64,000 nt of DNA from Oscillospiraceae bacterium (GTDB lineage Bacteria > Bacillota > Clostridia > Oscillospirales > CAG-272), in assembly GCA_015064385.1 (NCBI GenBank), contig SVSI01000007.1, positions 1 to 64,000 on the forward strand. Reading direction: 5' to 3'. Below are positions 49,686-59,688 of this stretch, in pieces (within the stretch, counting starts at the first letter, position 1; every line of letters starts with the position of its first letter). Under the pieces are notes generated by a model. That model searched no databases. It was given only the letters and a program-made list of their open reading frames with translations, and had not been told where the DNA came from. Position numbers and translations under genes: made by a program.

Positions 49686-50723
49686 ATGAACGTAGAATTT
49701 TTCAAAGCCCTTGATATGCTTGAAGCAGAAAAAGGAATACCCAAGGAGTATATGATCGAGAAGGTCGAGGCGGCTCTTGCAAGCGCGTATAAGCGTGAGT
49801 TTGGCGGAAACAGCAACGTAAGAGTTGTTATCGATCCCGTAAAGAAGGATCTTAAGATGTATCAGGTCCGCGAGGTCGTTGCGAACGATTTCGAGGAATA
49901 CGACGAGCTTCTCCACATTCGTCTCGACGAGGCAAAGGCACTCAGCAGACGTCACACCCTCGGTGGCGTGGTCGAGACCGAGATCAAGACAAAGAACGTA
50001 AGACGTCTTTCGGCACAGACAGGAAAGCAGGTCATCATTCAGGGAATCAGAGAAGCAGAGCGCGGAATGATGATAAAAGAATACGAGGATAAGAAAGAGG
50101 AGATCATCACTGCAACCGTTCAGAGAGTTGATCCTCAGAACGGTAACGTACTTCTCGATACCGGCACGAGTATCGCAACTCTTATAAAGAGCGAGCAGAT
50201 CCCCGGCGAGATGTTCGCGGTAGGCGATCATGTAAAGGTATTCGTTACCGAGGTCAGCAAGGATTCTCTCAGAGGCCCGATAGTAACTCTTTCGAGAACT
50301 CACTCGCACATGGTAAAGAGAATGTTTGAAAACGACGTTCCCGAGATCCAGGACGGCACCGTAGTTATCAAGGCGATCACCCGTGAGGCGGGCTCGAGAG
50401 TCAAGATGGCTGTAATGTCGAGAGACGAAGCGGTTGATCCCGTAGGAGCTTGTATCGGTCAGCACGGCTCGAGAATACAGAATATCGTAAACGAGCTTTG
50501 CGGCGAGAAGATAGACGTTATCAAATACAGCGAAACTCCCGAGGAATTTATCGCAAGCGCACTTGCACCCGCAAGCGTACGCGAGGTAATTATCGACGGC
50601 GAAAAGACCTGCCACGTTATCGTTGACAGCGATCAGCTTTCTCTTGCTATCGGTAAAGCGGGACAGAACGCGCGCCTTGCCGCACGTCTTACCGGATATA
50701 AGATCGATATCCGTACCGAATAA
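49686..50723 (+). CDS. nusA: Transcription termination/antitermination factor NusA
   Basis: This 345-residue protein has an N-terminal RNA-polymerase-binding domain (EYMIEKVEAALASAYKREFGG) and an S1 domain (EEIITATVQRVDPQNGNVLLD ... GDHVKVFVTEV). Two KH domains follow (REAGSRVKMAVMS, PVGACIGQHGSRIQNIVNELCGEKIDVIKY). It lacks the C-terminal acidic repeats of E. coli NusA, as is usual in Firmicutes. It modulates pausing, termination and transcription-translation coupling. Confidence 0.96.
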   Translation: MNVEFFKALDMLEAEKGIPKEYMIEKVEAALASAYKREFGGNSNVRVVIDPVKKDLKMYQVREVVANDFEEYDELLHIRLDEAKALSRRHTLGGVVETEIKTKNVRRLSAQTGKQVIIQGIREAERGMMIKEYEDKKEEIITATVQRVDPQNGNVLLDTGTSIATLIKSEQIPGEMFAVGDHVKVFVTEVSKDSLRGPIVTLSRTHSHMVKRMFENDVPEIQDGTVVIKAITREAGSRVKMAVMSRDEAVDPVGACIGQHGSRIQNIVNELCGEKIDVIKYSETPEEFIASALAPASVREVIIDGEKTCHVIVDSDQLSLAIGKAGQNARLAARLTGYKIDIRTE

Positions 50724-50741
50724 TAACGGGGAGACCGTTTT

Positions 50742-51017
50742 ATGCCGATAAAGGAAAAAAAGATACCGAGCAGAAAATGTCTCGGTTGTATGCAGTCCTT
50801 TCCCAAAAAAGACCTGATACGCCTCGTGCGTTCACCCGAAGGAGAGCTTTCTCTCGATTTTACGGGCAAAAAGTCGGGCAGAGGAGCATATATCTGTAAC
50901 AGTAAGAGCTGTTTTGCCAAGGCAAGGAAGGCAAAGCGCTTTGAAAAAAATCTTGAATGCAATATTCCCGAGGAAATATATCTCTCCCTCGAGGAAAGCT
51001 TGGAAATTGATGGATAA
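50742..51017 (+). CDS. rnpM: RNase P modulator RnpM (YlxR)
   Basis: This 91-residue protein has the YlxR/DUF448 motif RKCLGCMQSFPKKDLIRLVRSPEG and a later GRGAYICNSKSCFAKARKAKRFEKNL, with paired cysteines. YlxR proteins bind RNA and modulate RNase P. It lies 18 bp after nusA in the usual place and overlaps the ylxQ gene by 8 bp. Confidence 0.92.
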   Translation: MPIKEKKIPSRKCLGCMQSFPKKDLIRLVRSPEGELSLDFTGKKSGRGAYICNSKSCFAKARKAKRFEKNLECNIPEEIYLSLEESLEIDG

Positions 51018-51369
51018 TTACGTAATAAGAATGCTCGGTCTCGCGCATCGCGCGGGAAAGACGGTATTCGGAACGGCGCTCGTTCGTGACGCAGTCAGAG
51101 GACACAAAAAGCCCTCGCTCGTTTTGCTTGCGTCGGACGCGTCCGAAAACACAAAGAAAAGAATAAGTGATTCGTGTACCTTTTACGGCGTCGAACTCGC
51201 ACGGCTCGATATTAGCGGCGAGGAGCTTGCAAAGGTTCTCGGAAAAGCTTCGGACGTCATGTGCGTTGCAGTCACGGATGAGTCCATGGCAAACGCAATG
51301 AAGGAAAAAATCGACGAAACAATGTTTATCAAGGCGGATAACGGAGAATCCGCGGGAGGTAGAGCATAA
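51010..51369 (+). CDS. ylxQ: L7Ae/YlxQ-family RNA-binding protein
   Basis: This 119-residue protein has the L7Ae/L30e pattern: [45 protein letters not shown]. It belongs to the ribosomal protein eL8-like YlxQ group that binds kink-turn RNA. ATG 51010 overlaps the rnpM stop and has GGAAATT upstream. Its last base pair overlaps the infB start (TAATG). Confidence 0.9.
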   Translation: MDNYVIRMLGLAHRAGKTVFGTALVRDAVRGHKKPSLVLLASDASENTKKRISDSCTFYGVELARLDISGEELAKVLGKASDVMCVAVTDESMANAMKEKIDETMFIKADNGESAGGRA

Positions 51370-53909
51370 TGGCAAATGGAACTACTTGTAAAATAAGCGT
51401 TCTTGCAAAAGATCTCGGAATTAAAAATAAAGAATTACTGGAGATGCTTGCGGCAAACGGATATGCGGGTAAATCGCATTCTTCACCGCTTTCGGAAACG
51501 GAATTTGCGTTCGTTATCGAGTATTATACCAAGAATAATCAGATAACCAATATCAACGATTATATCAACGGAGTTACGAAGATAGAGATCGAACGCCCCG
51601 AAGATAAGGAAAAGCCCGCAGAAAAGGCGGCACCCGCTCCGGAAGAAAAAGCACCCGAGGCACCCAAGGCGACCGAGACGCCGAAGGCCCAGGAGCAAAA
51701 GAAGCCCGAAGCACCCAAGGTACCCTTCAAGCCGACACCCAAGCCGGTAGTTGAAAAGAAGGATAGATTTGCAAACCCGCTTGCACCCGCGCAGAGCGCA
51801 CCCAAGCAGGGCAAAAAAGAAAAGGAAAAGGTCAGACCTGACAGCCGTACGCAGGTACTTCGCCCGCAGAACACCTCTGCCGAAAGCGAAGAGGTAAGGG
51901 TTATCCATTCGGACGATCTCTCCGGTCGTCGCGCAGGAACCAAGGTCGTAGATACCCGTGCAAGCAGCGTTGACCTTTCTAAATACGATACCAAGCTCGA
52001 GCGCTACGAGAGCGACGATAAGTCCTCGAGAAATTCTACGCAGCGTCAGAAGTTCGGTAAGAAGCAGCCCCAGCCCCTCCAGGGCAGTGACGGCAGAGTT
52101 CGTCATAATCAGAATCAGAAAAACAACAAGAAGCAGGAGAAGATGCCTCCCGTTAAGCAGCAGGTATCTATCACCGTTCCCGACGAGATAAGCGTCGGCG
52201 AGCTTGCATCCCGCCTTAAGGTTACCGCGGCAGAGGTTATCAAAAAGCTTTTCGGACTCGGAATTATGGCAACCGTTAACCAGACGGTTGATTACGATAC
52301 CGCAGAGTACGTAGGAACCGAGCTCGGTGCAATAGTAACTAAAGAGGTCGTCGTAACTATCGAAGAAAAGCTCTTCGACGAGAGCGAGGATAACGAGGAG
52401 AACCTCGTTGAGCGCGCGCCTGTCGTAGTAGTTATGGGACACGTTGACCACGGTAAGACCTCTATTCTCGACCGCATCAGAAACGCACACGTTACGGCGG
52501 GCGAGGCAGGCGGAATTACCCAGCATATCGGTGCGTATAAGACTCATATCAACGGTAAGGATATTACCTTCCTTGATACTCCCGGACACGAGGCGTTCAC
52601 CTCGATGCGTCTGCGCGGAGCAATGGTAACCGATATCGCGATCCTCGTAGTTGCTGCAGACGACGGAATTATGCCCCAGACGGTTGAGGCGATCAGCCAC
52701 GCAAAGGCGGCAGGCGTCGATATAATCGTTGCTATAAACAAAATGGATAAGCCCACGGCAAATCCCGAACAGATAAAGCAGAGTCTCACACAGTATGAAA
52801 TTATCCCCGAGGAATGGGGCGGAGACACCATCTGCGTTCCCGTTTCGGCACTTACCGGTATGGGTATAGACGATCTTCTTGAGTCGGTACTTCTCGTTGC
52901 CGAGGTCAAGGATCTTAAGGCAAACCCCAACCGTGCGGCAAAGGGTACTATTATCGAAGCAAAGCTCGATAAGGGACGCGGTCCCGTTGCAACCGTTCTC
53001 GTACAGAACGGTACTCTCCACCACGGTGACACGGTTATCGCAGGCACGTCCGTCGGACGCGTAAGAGCTATGACCGACGATAAGGGAAGAAGCGTTAAGG
53101 TTGCAGGTCCCTCCGATTCGGTCGAGATCATCGGTCTTGACGAGGTTCCGAGCGCAGGTGACGAGTTCAACGCAGTAAAAGACGAGCGTATGGCTCGTGA
53201 GCTTGCCGAGCAGAGAAAGGCAAAATCCAAGGAAGAGCAGTTTAAGGCGGCATCCAAGGTTAGTCTGGACGATCTCTTTGCACAGATCTCAGAGGGTACG
53301 AAGGACCTTAATATCGTAGTCAAAGCGGACGTGGGCGGCTCTGCAGAAGCAGTCAAGGCATCTCTTGTTAAGCTGACCAACGAGGAGGTCAAGGTAAACG
53401 TAATTCACAGCGCAGTCGGTGGAATCACCGAGAGCGACGTTATGTTTGCGGCGGCATCCAATGCGATCATCGTCGGCTTCAACGTACGTCCCGATAAGGG
53501 CGCACTTGACAGCGCAGAGAGACAGAAGGTCGATATCCGTACGTACAGAATAATCTACGACTGTATCAACGAGATAGAGGCGGCTATGAAGGGTATGCTT
53601 GCGCCTACCTTCAAGGAAGAGCTTCTCGGACATATCGAGGTCCGTCAGACCATTCACGTTCCCGGCGCGGGTACCATTGCGGGCTCGTACGTTCAGGACG
53701 GTAAGGTGTCGAGAAACGCTCAGATAAGAGTAGTGCGTGACGGTATCGTTATCTTCGAGGATAAGATATCCTCTCTCCGCCGTTTCAAGGACGACGTCAA
53801 GGAGGTTGCTCAGGGATACGAGTGCGGTATCGGTCTTGAAAAGTTCAACGACATCAAGATAGGCGATATTCTTGAGGCCTTCGAGATAGTTGAAGTAAAA
53901 GCACAGTAA
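51369..53909 (+). CDS. infB: Translation initiation factor IF-2
   Basis: This 846-residue protein has two N-terminal helical IF2_N modules ([45 protein letters not shown]), an extended Pro/Glu/Lys-rich linker and the GTPase. In the GTPase G1 is [11 protein letters not shown]3 DTPGHE and G4 NKMD. Domains II-IV follow, ending in the fMet-tRNA-binding C2 ([20 protein letters not shown]). It delivers initiator tRNA to the 30S subunit. It is the last gene of the operon; a terminator follows. rbfA, usually next, is absent here. Confidence 0.97.
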   Translation: MANGTTCKISVLAKDLGIKNKELLEMLAANGYAGKSHSSPLSETEFAFVIEYYTKNNQITNINDYINGVTKIEIERPEDKEKPAEKAAPAPEEKAPEAPKATETPKAQEQKKPEAPKVPFKPTPKPVVEKKDRFANPLAPAQSAPKQGKKEKEKVRPDSRTQVLRPQNTSAESEEVRVIHSDDLSGRRAGTKVVDTRASSVDLSKYDTKLERYESDDKSSRNSTQRQKFGKKQPQPLQGSDGRVRHNQNQKNNKKQEKMPPVKQQVSITVPDEISVGELASRLKVTAAEVIKKLFGLGIMATVNQTVDYDTAEYVGTELGAIVTKEVVVTIEEKLFDESEDNEENLVERAPVVVVMGHVDHGKTSILDRIRNAHVTAGEAGGITQHIGAYKTHINGKDITFLDTPGHEAFTSMRLRGAMVTDIAILVVAADDGIMPQTVEAISHAKAAGVDIIVAINKMDKPTANPEQIKQSLTQYEIIPEEWGGDTICVPVSALTGMGIDDLLESVLLVAEVKDLKANPNRAAKGTIIEAKLDKGRGPVATVLVQNGTLHHGDTVIAGTSVGRVRAMTDDKGRSVKVAGPSDSVEIIGLDEVPSAGDEFNAVKDERMARELAEQRKAKSKEEQFKAASKVSLDDLFAQISEGTKDLNIVVKADVGGSAEAVKASLVKLTNEEVKVNVIHSAVGGITESDVMFAAASNAIIVGFNVRPDKGALDSAERQKVDIRTYRIIYDCINEIEAAMKGMLAPTFKEELLGHIEVRQTIHVPGAGTIAGSYVQDGKVSRNAQIRVVRDGIVIFEDKISSLRRFKDDVKEVAQGYECGIGLEKFNDIKIGDILEAFEIVEVKAQ

Positions 53910-53913
53910 TTTG

Positions 53914-53960
53914 AAACCGCCGTGTAGGAGCTGAAATAAGCGTCTGCTACGGCGGTTTTT
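53914..53960 (+). terminator. Terminator of the rimP-infB operon
   Basis: A stem AAACCGCCGTGTAG / CTACGGCGGTTT around a loop of about 18 bases, then T5. Confidence 0.85.
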
Positions 53961-53988
53961 GCTTAAAAATGCTTAAAAGGAAATTAAG

Positions 53989-55983
53989 ATGGGAAATACA
54001 AAATACCTTCCGCGACTCGGAGAGAGCTTTCTTCCCGTAACACGCGAGGAATGCACCGCTCTTGGCTGGAGCGCTCCCGATTTCGTTTACGTTACGGGAG
54101 ACGCGTACGTCGATCACCCCTCGTTCGGAGCGGCGATAATATCAAGAGTTCTTGAGGACGCAGGATTCAGAGTTGCGATACTTTCACAGCCCGACTATAA
54201 GAGCTGTGACGATTTCAAGCGTTTCGGACGTCCACGCCTCGGCTTTTTGGTCAGCGCGGGAAATATAGACTCAATGGTGGCGCACTACACCGCCGCCAAA
54301 AGAAAGCGCTCGTACGATTATTATTCGCCGGGCGGAAAGATGGGACTTCGCCCCGATAGAGCAACCATCGTTTATTCAAACAGAATAAGAGAAGCGTACG
54401 GAGACGTGCCGATAATCCTCGGCGGACTTGAGGCGTCCCTCCGCCGTTTTTCGCATTACGATTACTGGGAAAACAGAATAAGACGCTCGGTGCTCGTTGA
54501 TTCGAGAGCGGATATTCTCACCTACGGAATGGGTGAAAATATCATTCTGCGGATCGCGAAGCTGCTCGATAAGGGTGTGCCGATAAAGAAGATAAGAGAC
54601 GTTCGCGGAACGGTCTATCTTGCGTCTCAGAACGATGCTTTGCACTTTGAATCGGTCGCTTGCCCGTCCTTTGACGAGGTAAAAACCGATAAAAAAGCGT
54701 ATGCAAAGGCGTTCGGAATACAGTACAGAGAGCAGGATAGCGTCCGCGGAAAAGCGGTCACCGAATCGTACGGAGATAAGATACTCGTTCAGAATCCGCC
54801 GATGCCTCCGCTTGAGAGAGAGGAGCTTGATAAGGTTTATTCTCTCCCATATACGAGAAGATGGCACCCGATGTACGACGGTGACGGCGGCGTTCCCGGT
54901 ATTGCCGAGGTCGAGTTCTCGATCACACATAACAGAGGATGCTTCGGAGCTTGTAACTTCTGCGCGCTTGCCTTTCATCAGGGAAGAAGCGTGCGTTCGC
55001 GCAGTATCGAAAGCGTAGTTGCAGAGGCAGAGCTTATCACGAAAATGCCCGGATTCAAGGGATATATCCACGATATCGGCGGTCCTACCGCAAATTTCAG
55101 ATATCCCGCCTGCGATAAACAGCTCACGGAGGGTGTGTGCGCGGGACGCAAGTGCCTTGCGCCTACGCCGTGTAAAAATCTTAAGGTCGATCATAGCGAA
55201 TACGTAGAGCTGCTAAGCCGAGTCGAAGCGATACCGAAGATAAAAAAGGTGTTTATCCGTTCGGGAATACGCTTTGATTACCTCATTTACGACGATGACG
55301 ATACCTTCTTCAGAAAGCTCGTCAAGGATCATGTCAGCGGACAGCTCAAGGTCGCGCCCGAGCATTCGAGCGATCACGTTCTTAAATGTATGGGTAAGCC
55401 GTCGATAGACGTTTACGAAAAATTCAGAAAGAGATTTTTCGAGATAACGAAAGAGGTGGGTAAGGAGCAGTATCTCGTGCCGTACCTTATGTCAAGCCAC
55501 CCGGGAAGCCGACTTTCGGATGCGGTAAATCTCGCCGAATATCTAAAAAAGATCGGTTGCTCACCCGAGCAGGTGCAGGACTATTATCCCACGCCCGGAA
55601 CGGCATCGACCGTTATGTTCTATACGGGACTCGATCCGCTGACCATGAAAGAGGTTTACTGCGAGAGCGACTACCACGGCAAGGCGATGCAGAGAGCGCT
55701 CCTTCAGTTTAACAGACCGGAAAACGCCGATATAGTTCGTGAGGCACTACATAAGTGCGGCAGAGAGGATCTTATCGGAAACGCTCCGAACTGTCTCGTT
55801 CGCCCCGCTTATCAGAAAAACAGGGCCGCAAACGGCTCTCAAAAGCCGTCAGAACGCAAAAATACGCGCTTTGACAGCCAAAAAGGTAAAAAGCAGGGAA
55901 ATACCGACAGAAAAAACAACGTCAAAGATACTCGCAAAAAATCACCTGCACAAGGCAGTAAACCAAGGAGAAAAGTAAAATGA
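53989..55983 (+). CDS. YgiQ family radical SAM protein
   Basis: This 664-residue radical SAM protein has CFGACNFC (C318-x3-C322-x2-C325) for the SAM cluster and family-specific flanks: FLPVTREECTALGW at the start, EVEFSITHNRGC before the cluster, and DIGGPTANFR. Further cysteines (CDKQLTEGVCAGRKC) may hold a second cluster. The C-terminus is a long basic, low-complexity tail. YgiQ proteins are widespread but have no proven reaction. It lies just after infB, overlapping the next gene by 4 bp. Confidence 0.9.
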   Translation: MGNTKYLPRLGESFLPVTREECTALGWSAPDFVYVTGDAYVDHPSFGAAIISRVLEDAGFRVAILSQPDYKSCDDFKRFGRPRLGFLVSAGNIDSMVAHYTAAKRKRSYDYYSPGGKMGLRPDRATIVYSNRIREAYGDVPIILGGLEASLRRFSHYDYWENRIRRSVLVDSRADILTYGMGENIILRIAKLLDKGVPIKKIRDVRGTVYLASQNDALHFESVACPSFDEVKTDKKAYAKAFGIQYREQDSVRGKAVTESYGDKILVQNPPMPPLEREELDKVYSLPYTRRWHPMYDGDGGVPGIAEVEFSITHNRGCFGACNFCALAFHQGRSVRSRSIESVVAEAELITKMPGFKGYIHDIGGPTANFRYPACDKQLTEGVCAGRKCLAPTPCKNLKVDHSEYVELLSRVEAIPKIKKVFIRSGIRFDYLIYDDDDTFFRKLVKDHVSGQLKVAPEHSSDHVLKCMGKPSIDVYEKFRKRFFEITKEVGKEQYLVPYLMSSHPGSRLSDAVNLAEYLKKIGCSPEQVQDYYPTPGTASTVMFYTGLDPLTMKEVYCESDYHGKAMQRALLQFNRPENADIVREALHKCGREDLIGNAPNCLVRPAYQKNRAANGSQKPSERKNTRFDSQKGKKQGNTDRKNNVKDTRKKSPAQGSKPRRKVK

Positions 55984-56840
55984 AAAAGGGAATAAATACC
56001 GATGCCGTATTTGGATACGATAATCCCGAAAAGCCGATAGACGACGTTATTAAAGGTATCGAATACTGCAAAAGTCTCGGATTTGAAAGTCTTGATTTTT
56101 CTCTGTCTATGAGAGATTGGAAGAACAGATCGCAAGCACTCAGAGAAGCTATGGATCAAAAGGGTTACACGATACATCAGACTCACGCGCCCTTTCGCCG
56201 TAACAACGGGGGCTTTAAGGGTGATCTTGAGGTGTATAAAAAGTGCCTTGAAAATTCTATCGAGTACACAGCGATACTTGGCGCAAAATACTGCGTTGTG
56301 CACGCCGAAGAATACTATCCGACAATAGAGGATCCCTTTGATGCTAAAAAAGCGCACGATATTCTTTACGATCTTTACGCACCCTTCGTTGAGCTTGCAA
56401 AAGCACGCGGAGTCGGAATTGCATTCGAGAGTCTTTTTGAGGACAGAGCAATATACGGCGAGCCGCGTACACGCTATTCAAGTAAGGTAGAAGAGATAAT
56501 TTCGCTTATAGAAAGCTATAACGACGAGTGCGTTTCCTGCTGCTGGGATTTCGGGCACTCGCAGCTTTCGTACGGAGATGGGCATTTTGAGGCCTTTAAG
56601 CAGGCGTTCAAATATATAAGCTGTACCCACGTTCACGATAACTGGGCGGGTATGGACCTGCACACGCTCCCGACCTTCGGAAACGTCGACTGGCCCTCGT
56701 TTATGCGATATATGCGTGAAAACTCGTATAAAGGCAATCTTTCGCTTGAAATAGGAAGAGGTAAGAATATGCCAAAGGAAATAAAGCACGAATATCTCGT
56801 GCTTGCAAGTAAGATATGTGACTATCTAATGTCAATTTAA
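55980..56840 (+). CDS. Sugar phosphate isomerase/epimerase-like TIM barrel protein
   Basis: This 286-residue protein of the xylose isomerase-like TIM-barrel superfamily has metal-site patterns: HQTHAPFR, YCVVHAEEYYP, IAFESLFEDR, CCWDFGHSQL, CTHVHDNWAG and LSLEIGRGK. Such proteins isomerise or epimerise sugars or inositol, or act as endonuclease IV-like enzymes. The substrate is unknown. Its ATG overlaps the YgiQ stop codon (ATGA), so the two are translationally coupled. Confidence 0.8.
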   Translation: MKKGINTDAVFGYDNPEKPIDDVIKGIEYCKSLGFESLDFSLSMRDWKNRSQALREAMDQKGYTIHQTHAPFRRNNGGFKGDLEVYKKCLENSIEYTAILGAKYCVVHAEEYYPTIEDPFDAKKAHDILYDLYAPFVELAKARGVGIAFESLFEDRAIYGEPRTRYSSKVEEIISLIESYNDECVSCCWDFGHSQLSYGDGHFEAFKQAFKYISCTHVHDNWAGMDLHTLPTFGNVDWPSFMRYMRENSYKGNLSLEIGRGKNMPKEIKHEYLVLASKICDYLMSI

Positions 56841-56844
56841 AAGT

Positions 56845-56873
56845 AAAACGGCTTCATTTGAAGCCGTTTTTTC
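56845..56873. terminator. Bidirectional terminator
   Basis: An 11-bp stem AAAACGGCTTC/GAAGCCGTTTT with an ATTT loop between the isomerase gene and the convergent deacetylase gene. Confidence 0.9.
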
Positions 56874-57534
56874 ATTGTAAAAGCTCGGAAACGGTAACGA
56901 AGGTGTAACCCTCGTCAAGCAGCTTTGGAATTATTATCTCAAGCGCGGCGGGAGTGTTACTTTTTCCGACCACGTAATCGTGCATAAGGATTATCTCATC
57001 GCCGTCCACGTTTCCTATCACTGCGTTTACGATATCGTCACACGAGGCGGGGACCCAGTCTCGCGTGTCAACACTCCACAAAACGAGAGAGTAATTCATA
57101 TCCTTCGCGACAGCGCGTACAGTATCGTTGCAAACGCCCTCCGGCGGGCGGAAAAGGGTGGTTTTGTAGTTGACGCTCGAAAGTATAAGCTGTTCTGCCT
57201 TTTCAATTTCTCCCGTAAGATCCGAGGGTTTTATATTTCTAAGATGCGCGTGCGAATAGGTGTGATTTCCTATCTCGTGTCCCGAGGCGATCTCTCTTGC
57301 AACTATTTCGGGATACTTTTCCGCGCAAACTCCGACCACGAAAAACGTGGCTTTGATCTGATACTTTTCCAGAACGTCGAGGATCTCCTCGGTGTATTTT
57401 TTGTGTGGACCGTCGTCAAATGTGAGAGCTATACGCTTTTCTTGACTGCTTTTTGCCGTACTTTTGCCGTTGCAAGGCAAAAAAAACGCAAATATTATAA
57501 GAATTGACAGCGCCGACTTTAATAAGCGCTTCAT
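56872..57534 (-). CDS. Polysaccharide deacetylase (NodB domain)
   Basis: This 220-residue protein has a signal anchor (about 5-22) and a NodB domain. Motif 1 is TFDDGPH (38-44), the metal-binding His pair is GNHTYSHAHL, and motif 3 is RPPEG. It should remove N-acetyl groups from peptidoglycan or another glycan outside the membrane. Start 57534 is chosen because its ATG overlaps the upstream stop by 4 bp; an ATG at 57543 is possible. It is co-transcribed with the PdaA-type gene. Confidence 0.88.
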   Translation of the reverse strand: MKRLLKSALSILIIFAFFLPCNGKSTAKSSQEKRIALTFDDGPHKKYTEEILDVLEKYQIKATFFVVGVCAEKYPEIVAREIASGHEIGNHTYSHAHLRNIKPSDLTGEIEKAEQLILSSVNYKTTLFRPPEGVCNDTVRAVAKDMNYSLVLWSVDTRDWVPASCDDIVNAVIGNVDGDEIILMHDYVVGKSNTPAALEIIIPKLLDEGYTFVTVSELLQ

Positions 57535-58331
57535 TTTTCCCATAACTCGTTAAGCGTTCCGAAGCGGTAGCCCTCGCTCTCAAGAGTCGTCATAAATTCG
57601 TCAAGGATGGCGGCGTTGGTAGCTGACGTGGGATGAAGCAGCAGTATCTCGCCGCTGTGCGTGTGCTTCAGTAGTTTTTCAAGAGATCTTTCGCAGTCGG
57701 GCTGTCTCTCGTTGTCCCAGTCTGCATAGGCAAACGACCAGAACACCGTTTTGTATCCGAGTTTTTTAGCAAGCTCAAGATTTTCCTTTGAAAATCTTCC
57801 TTGCGGTGGACGGTATATCTTTGCCATTTCCGTACCGGTGAGCTCAAAATATACCTTTTCCAGACGCTCAAGCTGTGCGGAAAAGTTTTCAATATCGTTT
57901 ATCTTGCTCATATCGGGATGCTTTGCCGTGTGGTTGCAAACGAGATGTCCCTCGTCTGCCATACGCTTAACGAGCTCGGGATTTCTGATAATAAGATTTT
58001 CAAGAATGAAAAAAGCAGCGGTAGCGTTGTGCGATTTAAGGGTGTCGAGTATCTTCTCAACGTTTCCGTTTTCGTATCCCGCATCAAATGTCAGATATAT
58101 TACCTTGTCGCTCGCATTTTCGTTGACGTAATACGCATCGTAGTCCTTTATAAAGGCAAGCTCGCGGTCAAGCGCGGGGATCTCGTGCGCGTCGTTTCTC
58201 TTGCAGTACCAGTTATATACCTTGCAGGAGCAGGACGCAGCGTTAGCACAAAACGAGTTTAAGAAACAGCATAAAACTACGGTCAGTGCAACGCACGGCT
58301 TTATAATATTTTTAACAGAGATTTTTCTCAT
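57531..58331 (-). CDS. pdaA: PdaA-type polysaccharide deacetylase
   Basis: This 266-residue protein has a signal peptide (about 1-32). Its domain begins TFDAGYENG (81-89), the PdaA version of motif 1. It also has CNHTAKHPDM (metal His pair) and YRPPQGRF. PdaA makes the muramic-delta-lactam of the spore cortex by deacetylating MurNAc, which fits the dpaAB genes nearby. AAAGGAAG precedes ATG 58331. Gene pairs of this kind may serve cortex formation and germination. Confidence 0.88.
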   Translation of the reverse strand: MRKISVKNIIKPCVALTVVLCCFLNSFCANAASCSCKVYNWYCKRNDAHEIPALDRELAFIKDYDAYYVNENASDKVIYLTFDAGYENGNVEKILDTLKSHNATAAFFILENLIIRNPELVKRMADEGHLVCNHTAKHPDMSKINDIENFSAQLERLEKVYFELTGTEMAKIYRPPQGRFSKENLELAKKLGYKTVFWSFAYADWDNERQPDCERSLEKLLKHTHSGEILLLHPTSATNAAILDEFMTTLESEGYRFGTLNELWEK

Positions 58332-58399
58332 TTTAGAATACTTCCTTTCTTTTCATTAAAATTTTTTGCAAAGGCGAAGGCAAATATTCTCTAAAAATA

Positions 58400-58428
58400 T
58401 TGTAAAATAAGACCTTATGTGTTAAAAT
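58400..58428 (+). promoter_or_regulatory. Probable promoter of the malic enzyme gene
   Basis: TTGTAA (58400-58405), a 17-bp spacer and TAAAAT (58423-58428). Confidence 0.5.
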
Positions 58429-58456
58429 AAGAAAAAATAAAAAAACGAGGATAAAA

Positions 58457-59644
58457 ATGTCTGAAAAAACTATCGGAGAAAAGTCTCTTGAGCTTCACGA
58501 AAAGTGGAGAGGAAAAATAAAAATAAGCTCGGACGTAGAGGTCAGCGACAGAGAAGCGCTCTCTCTTGCATATACGCCGGGAGTTGCAACACCCTGCCTT
58601 GAGATAGAAAAGGATCTCGACCGCTCGTGGGAGCTTACCCGACGCTGGAATACGGTAGCCGTCATTACGGACGGTAGCGCCGTTCTCGGTCTCGGAGATA
58701 TCGGCCCCGAGGCGGGAATGCCCGTAATGGAGGGCAAATGTCTGCTTTTCAATAAGTTCGGAAATATAGATGCAGTTCCGCTTTGCGTAAGGACGAAGGA
58801 CGTTGACGAGTTCGTAAAGACCGTCTCTCTTCTGCTTGGAAGCTTCGGCGGGGTAAATCTTGAGGATATATCTGCGCCCAGATGCTTTGAGATCGAGCGA
58901 AAGCTCAAGGAAATATCTGATATTCCGATATTTCACGACGATCAGCACGGCACGGCTATAATCGCCACGGCGGCGCTCAAAAACGCGCTCAAGCTCGCGG
59001 GTAAGGATATTAGCGAGGTCAAGATCGTCATAAACGGCGCGGGCGCGGCAGGTACTGCGATAGGACGTCTGTTTATGGCGTTCGGCGCAAAAAATCTCAT
59101 ATTTGCCGATAGAAACGGAGCGATCTCGAGAGATCTTCCCGAGAGCTTTCTGACCTCCGAGCACGCACGGCTCGCCGAGGAATCTAATCCGAGCTGCGAA
59201 AAGGGAACTCTTGCAGAGGTCATTCGCGGTGCAGACGTTTTCCTCGGAGTTTCCCGTCCGGGACTTCTCACACCCGAAATGATAAAAACTATGGCAGATA
59301 AGCCGATAATCTTCGCAATGGCAAACCCCACTCCTGAAATTATGCCCGACAAGGCAATAGAGGCGGGCGCGTTTATAGTGGGTACCGGAAGAAGCGATTT
59401 TCCGAATCAGATAAACAATCTTCTTGCATTCCCGGGCGTTTTCAGAGGCGCACTTGACTGCAGAGCGAGCGATATAAACGAGCAAATGAAGATCGCGGCG
59501 GCAGAGGCGCTTGCATCGGTGATACCCGAGTCCGAGCTGTCAAGAGAGTACATTTTGCCCGACGTTTTCGATAAGAGAGTCGTCGAAAAGATCTCAGAGG
59601 CGGTCATTTTGGCTGCAAGAGAAAGCGGAGTTGCAAGAAAGTAA
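58457..59644 (+). CDS. NAD(P)-dependent malic enzyme
   Basis: This 395-residue protein is of the short bacterial malic enzyme type. YTPGVATPCLEIEKD is the substrate-binding entry. It is followed by TDGSAVLGLGDIGPEAGMPVMEGK, FHDDQHGTA (divalent metal site) and the NAD(P)-binding GAGAAGTAIGRLF. It decarboxylates malate to pyruvate. In a fermenting anaerobe it may supply NADPH or pyruvate. Cofactor preference is not decided by sequence. It stands alone between terminators. Confidence 0.95.
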   Translation: MSEKTIGEKSLELHEKWRGKIKISSDVEVSDREALSLAYTPGVATPCLEIEKDLDRSWELTRRWNTVAVITDGSAVLGLGDIGPEAGMPVMEGKCLLFNKFGNIDAVPLCVRTKDVDEFVKTVSLLLGSFGGVNLEDISAPRCFEIERKLKEISDIPIFHDDQHGTAIIATAALKNALKLAGKDISEVKIVINGAGAAGTAIGRLFMAFGAKNLIFADRNGAISRDLPESFLTSEHARLAEESNPSCEKGTLAEVIRGADVFLGVSRPGLLTPEMIKTMADKPIIFAMANPTPEIMPDKAIEAGAFIVGTGRSDFPNQINNLLAFPGVFRGALDCRASDINEQMKIAAAEALASVIPESELSREYILPDVFDKRVVEKISEAVILAARESGVARK

Positions 59645-59651
59645 ATACCGC

Positions 59652-59687
59652 AAAAAATCACCTATGCTTGAAACATAGGTGATTTTA
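59652..59687. terminator. Bidirectional terminator
   Basis: A 12-bp stem AAATCACCTATG/CATAGGTGATTT between the malic enzyme gene and the convergent dpaB. Confidence 0.9.
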
Positions 59688-59688
59688 A

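Noticed and set aside
51483..53024. A 513-codon antisense frame over infB
   Set aside because: Same cause; the product shows no domain and lacks a start signal.
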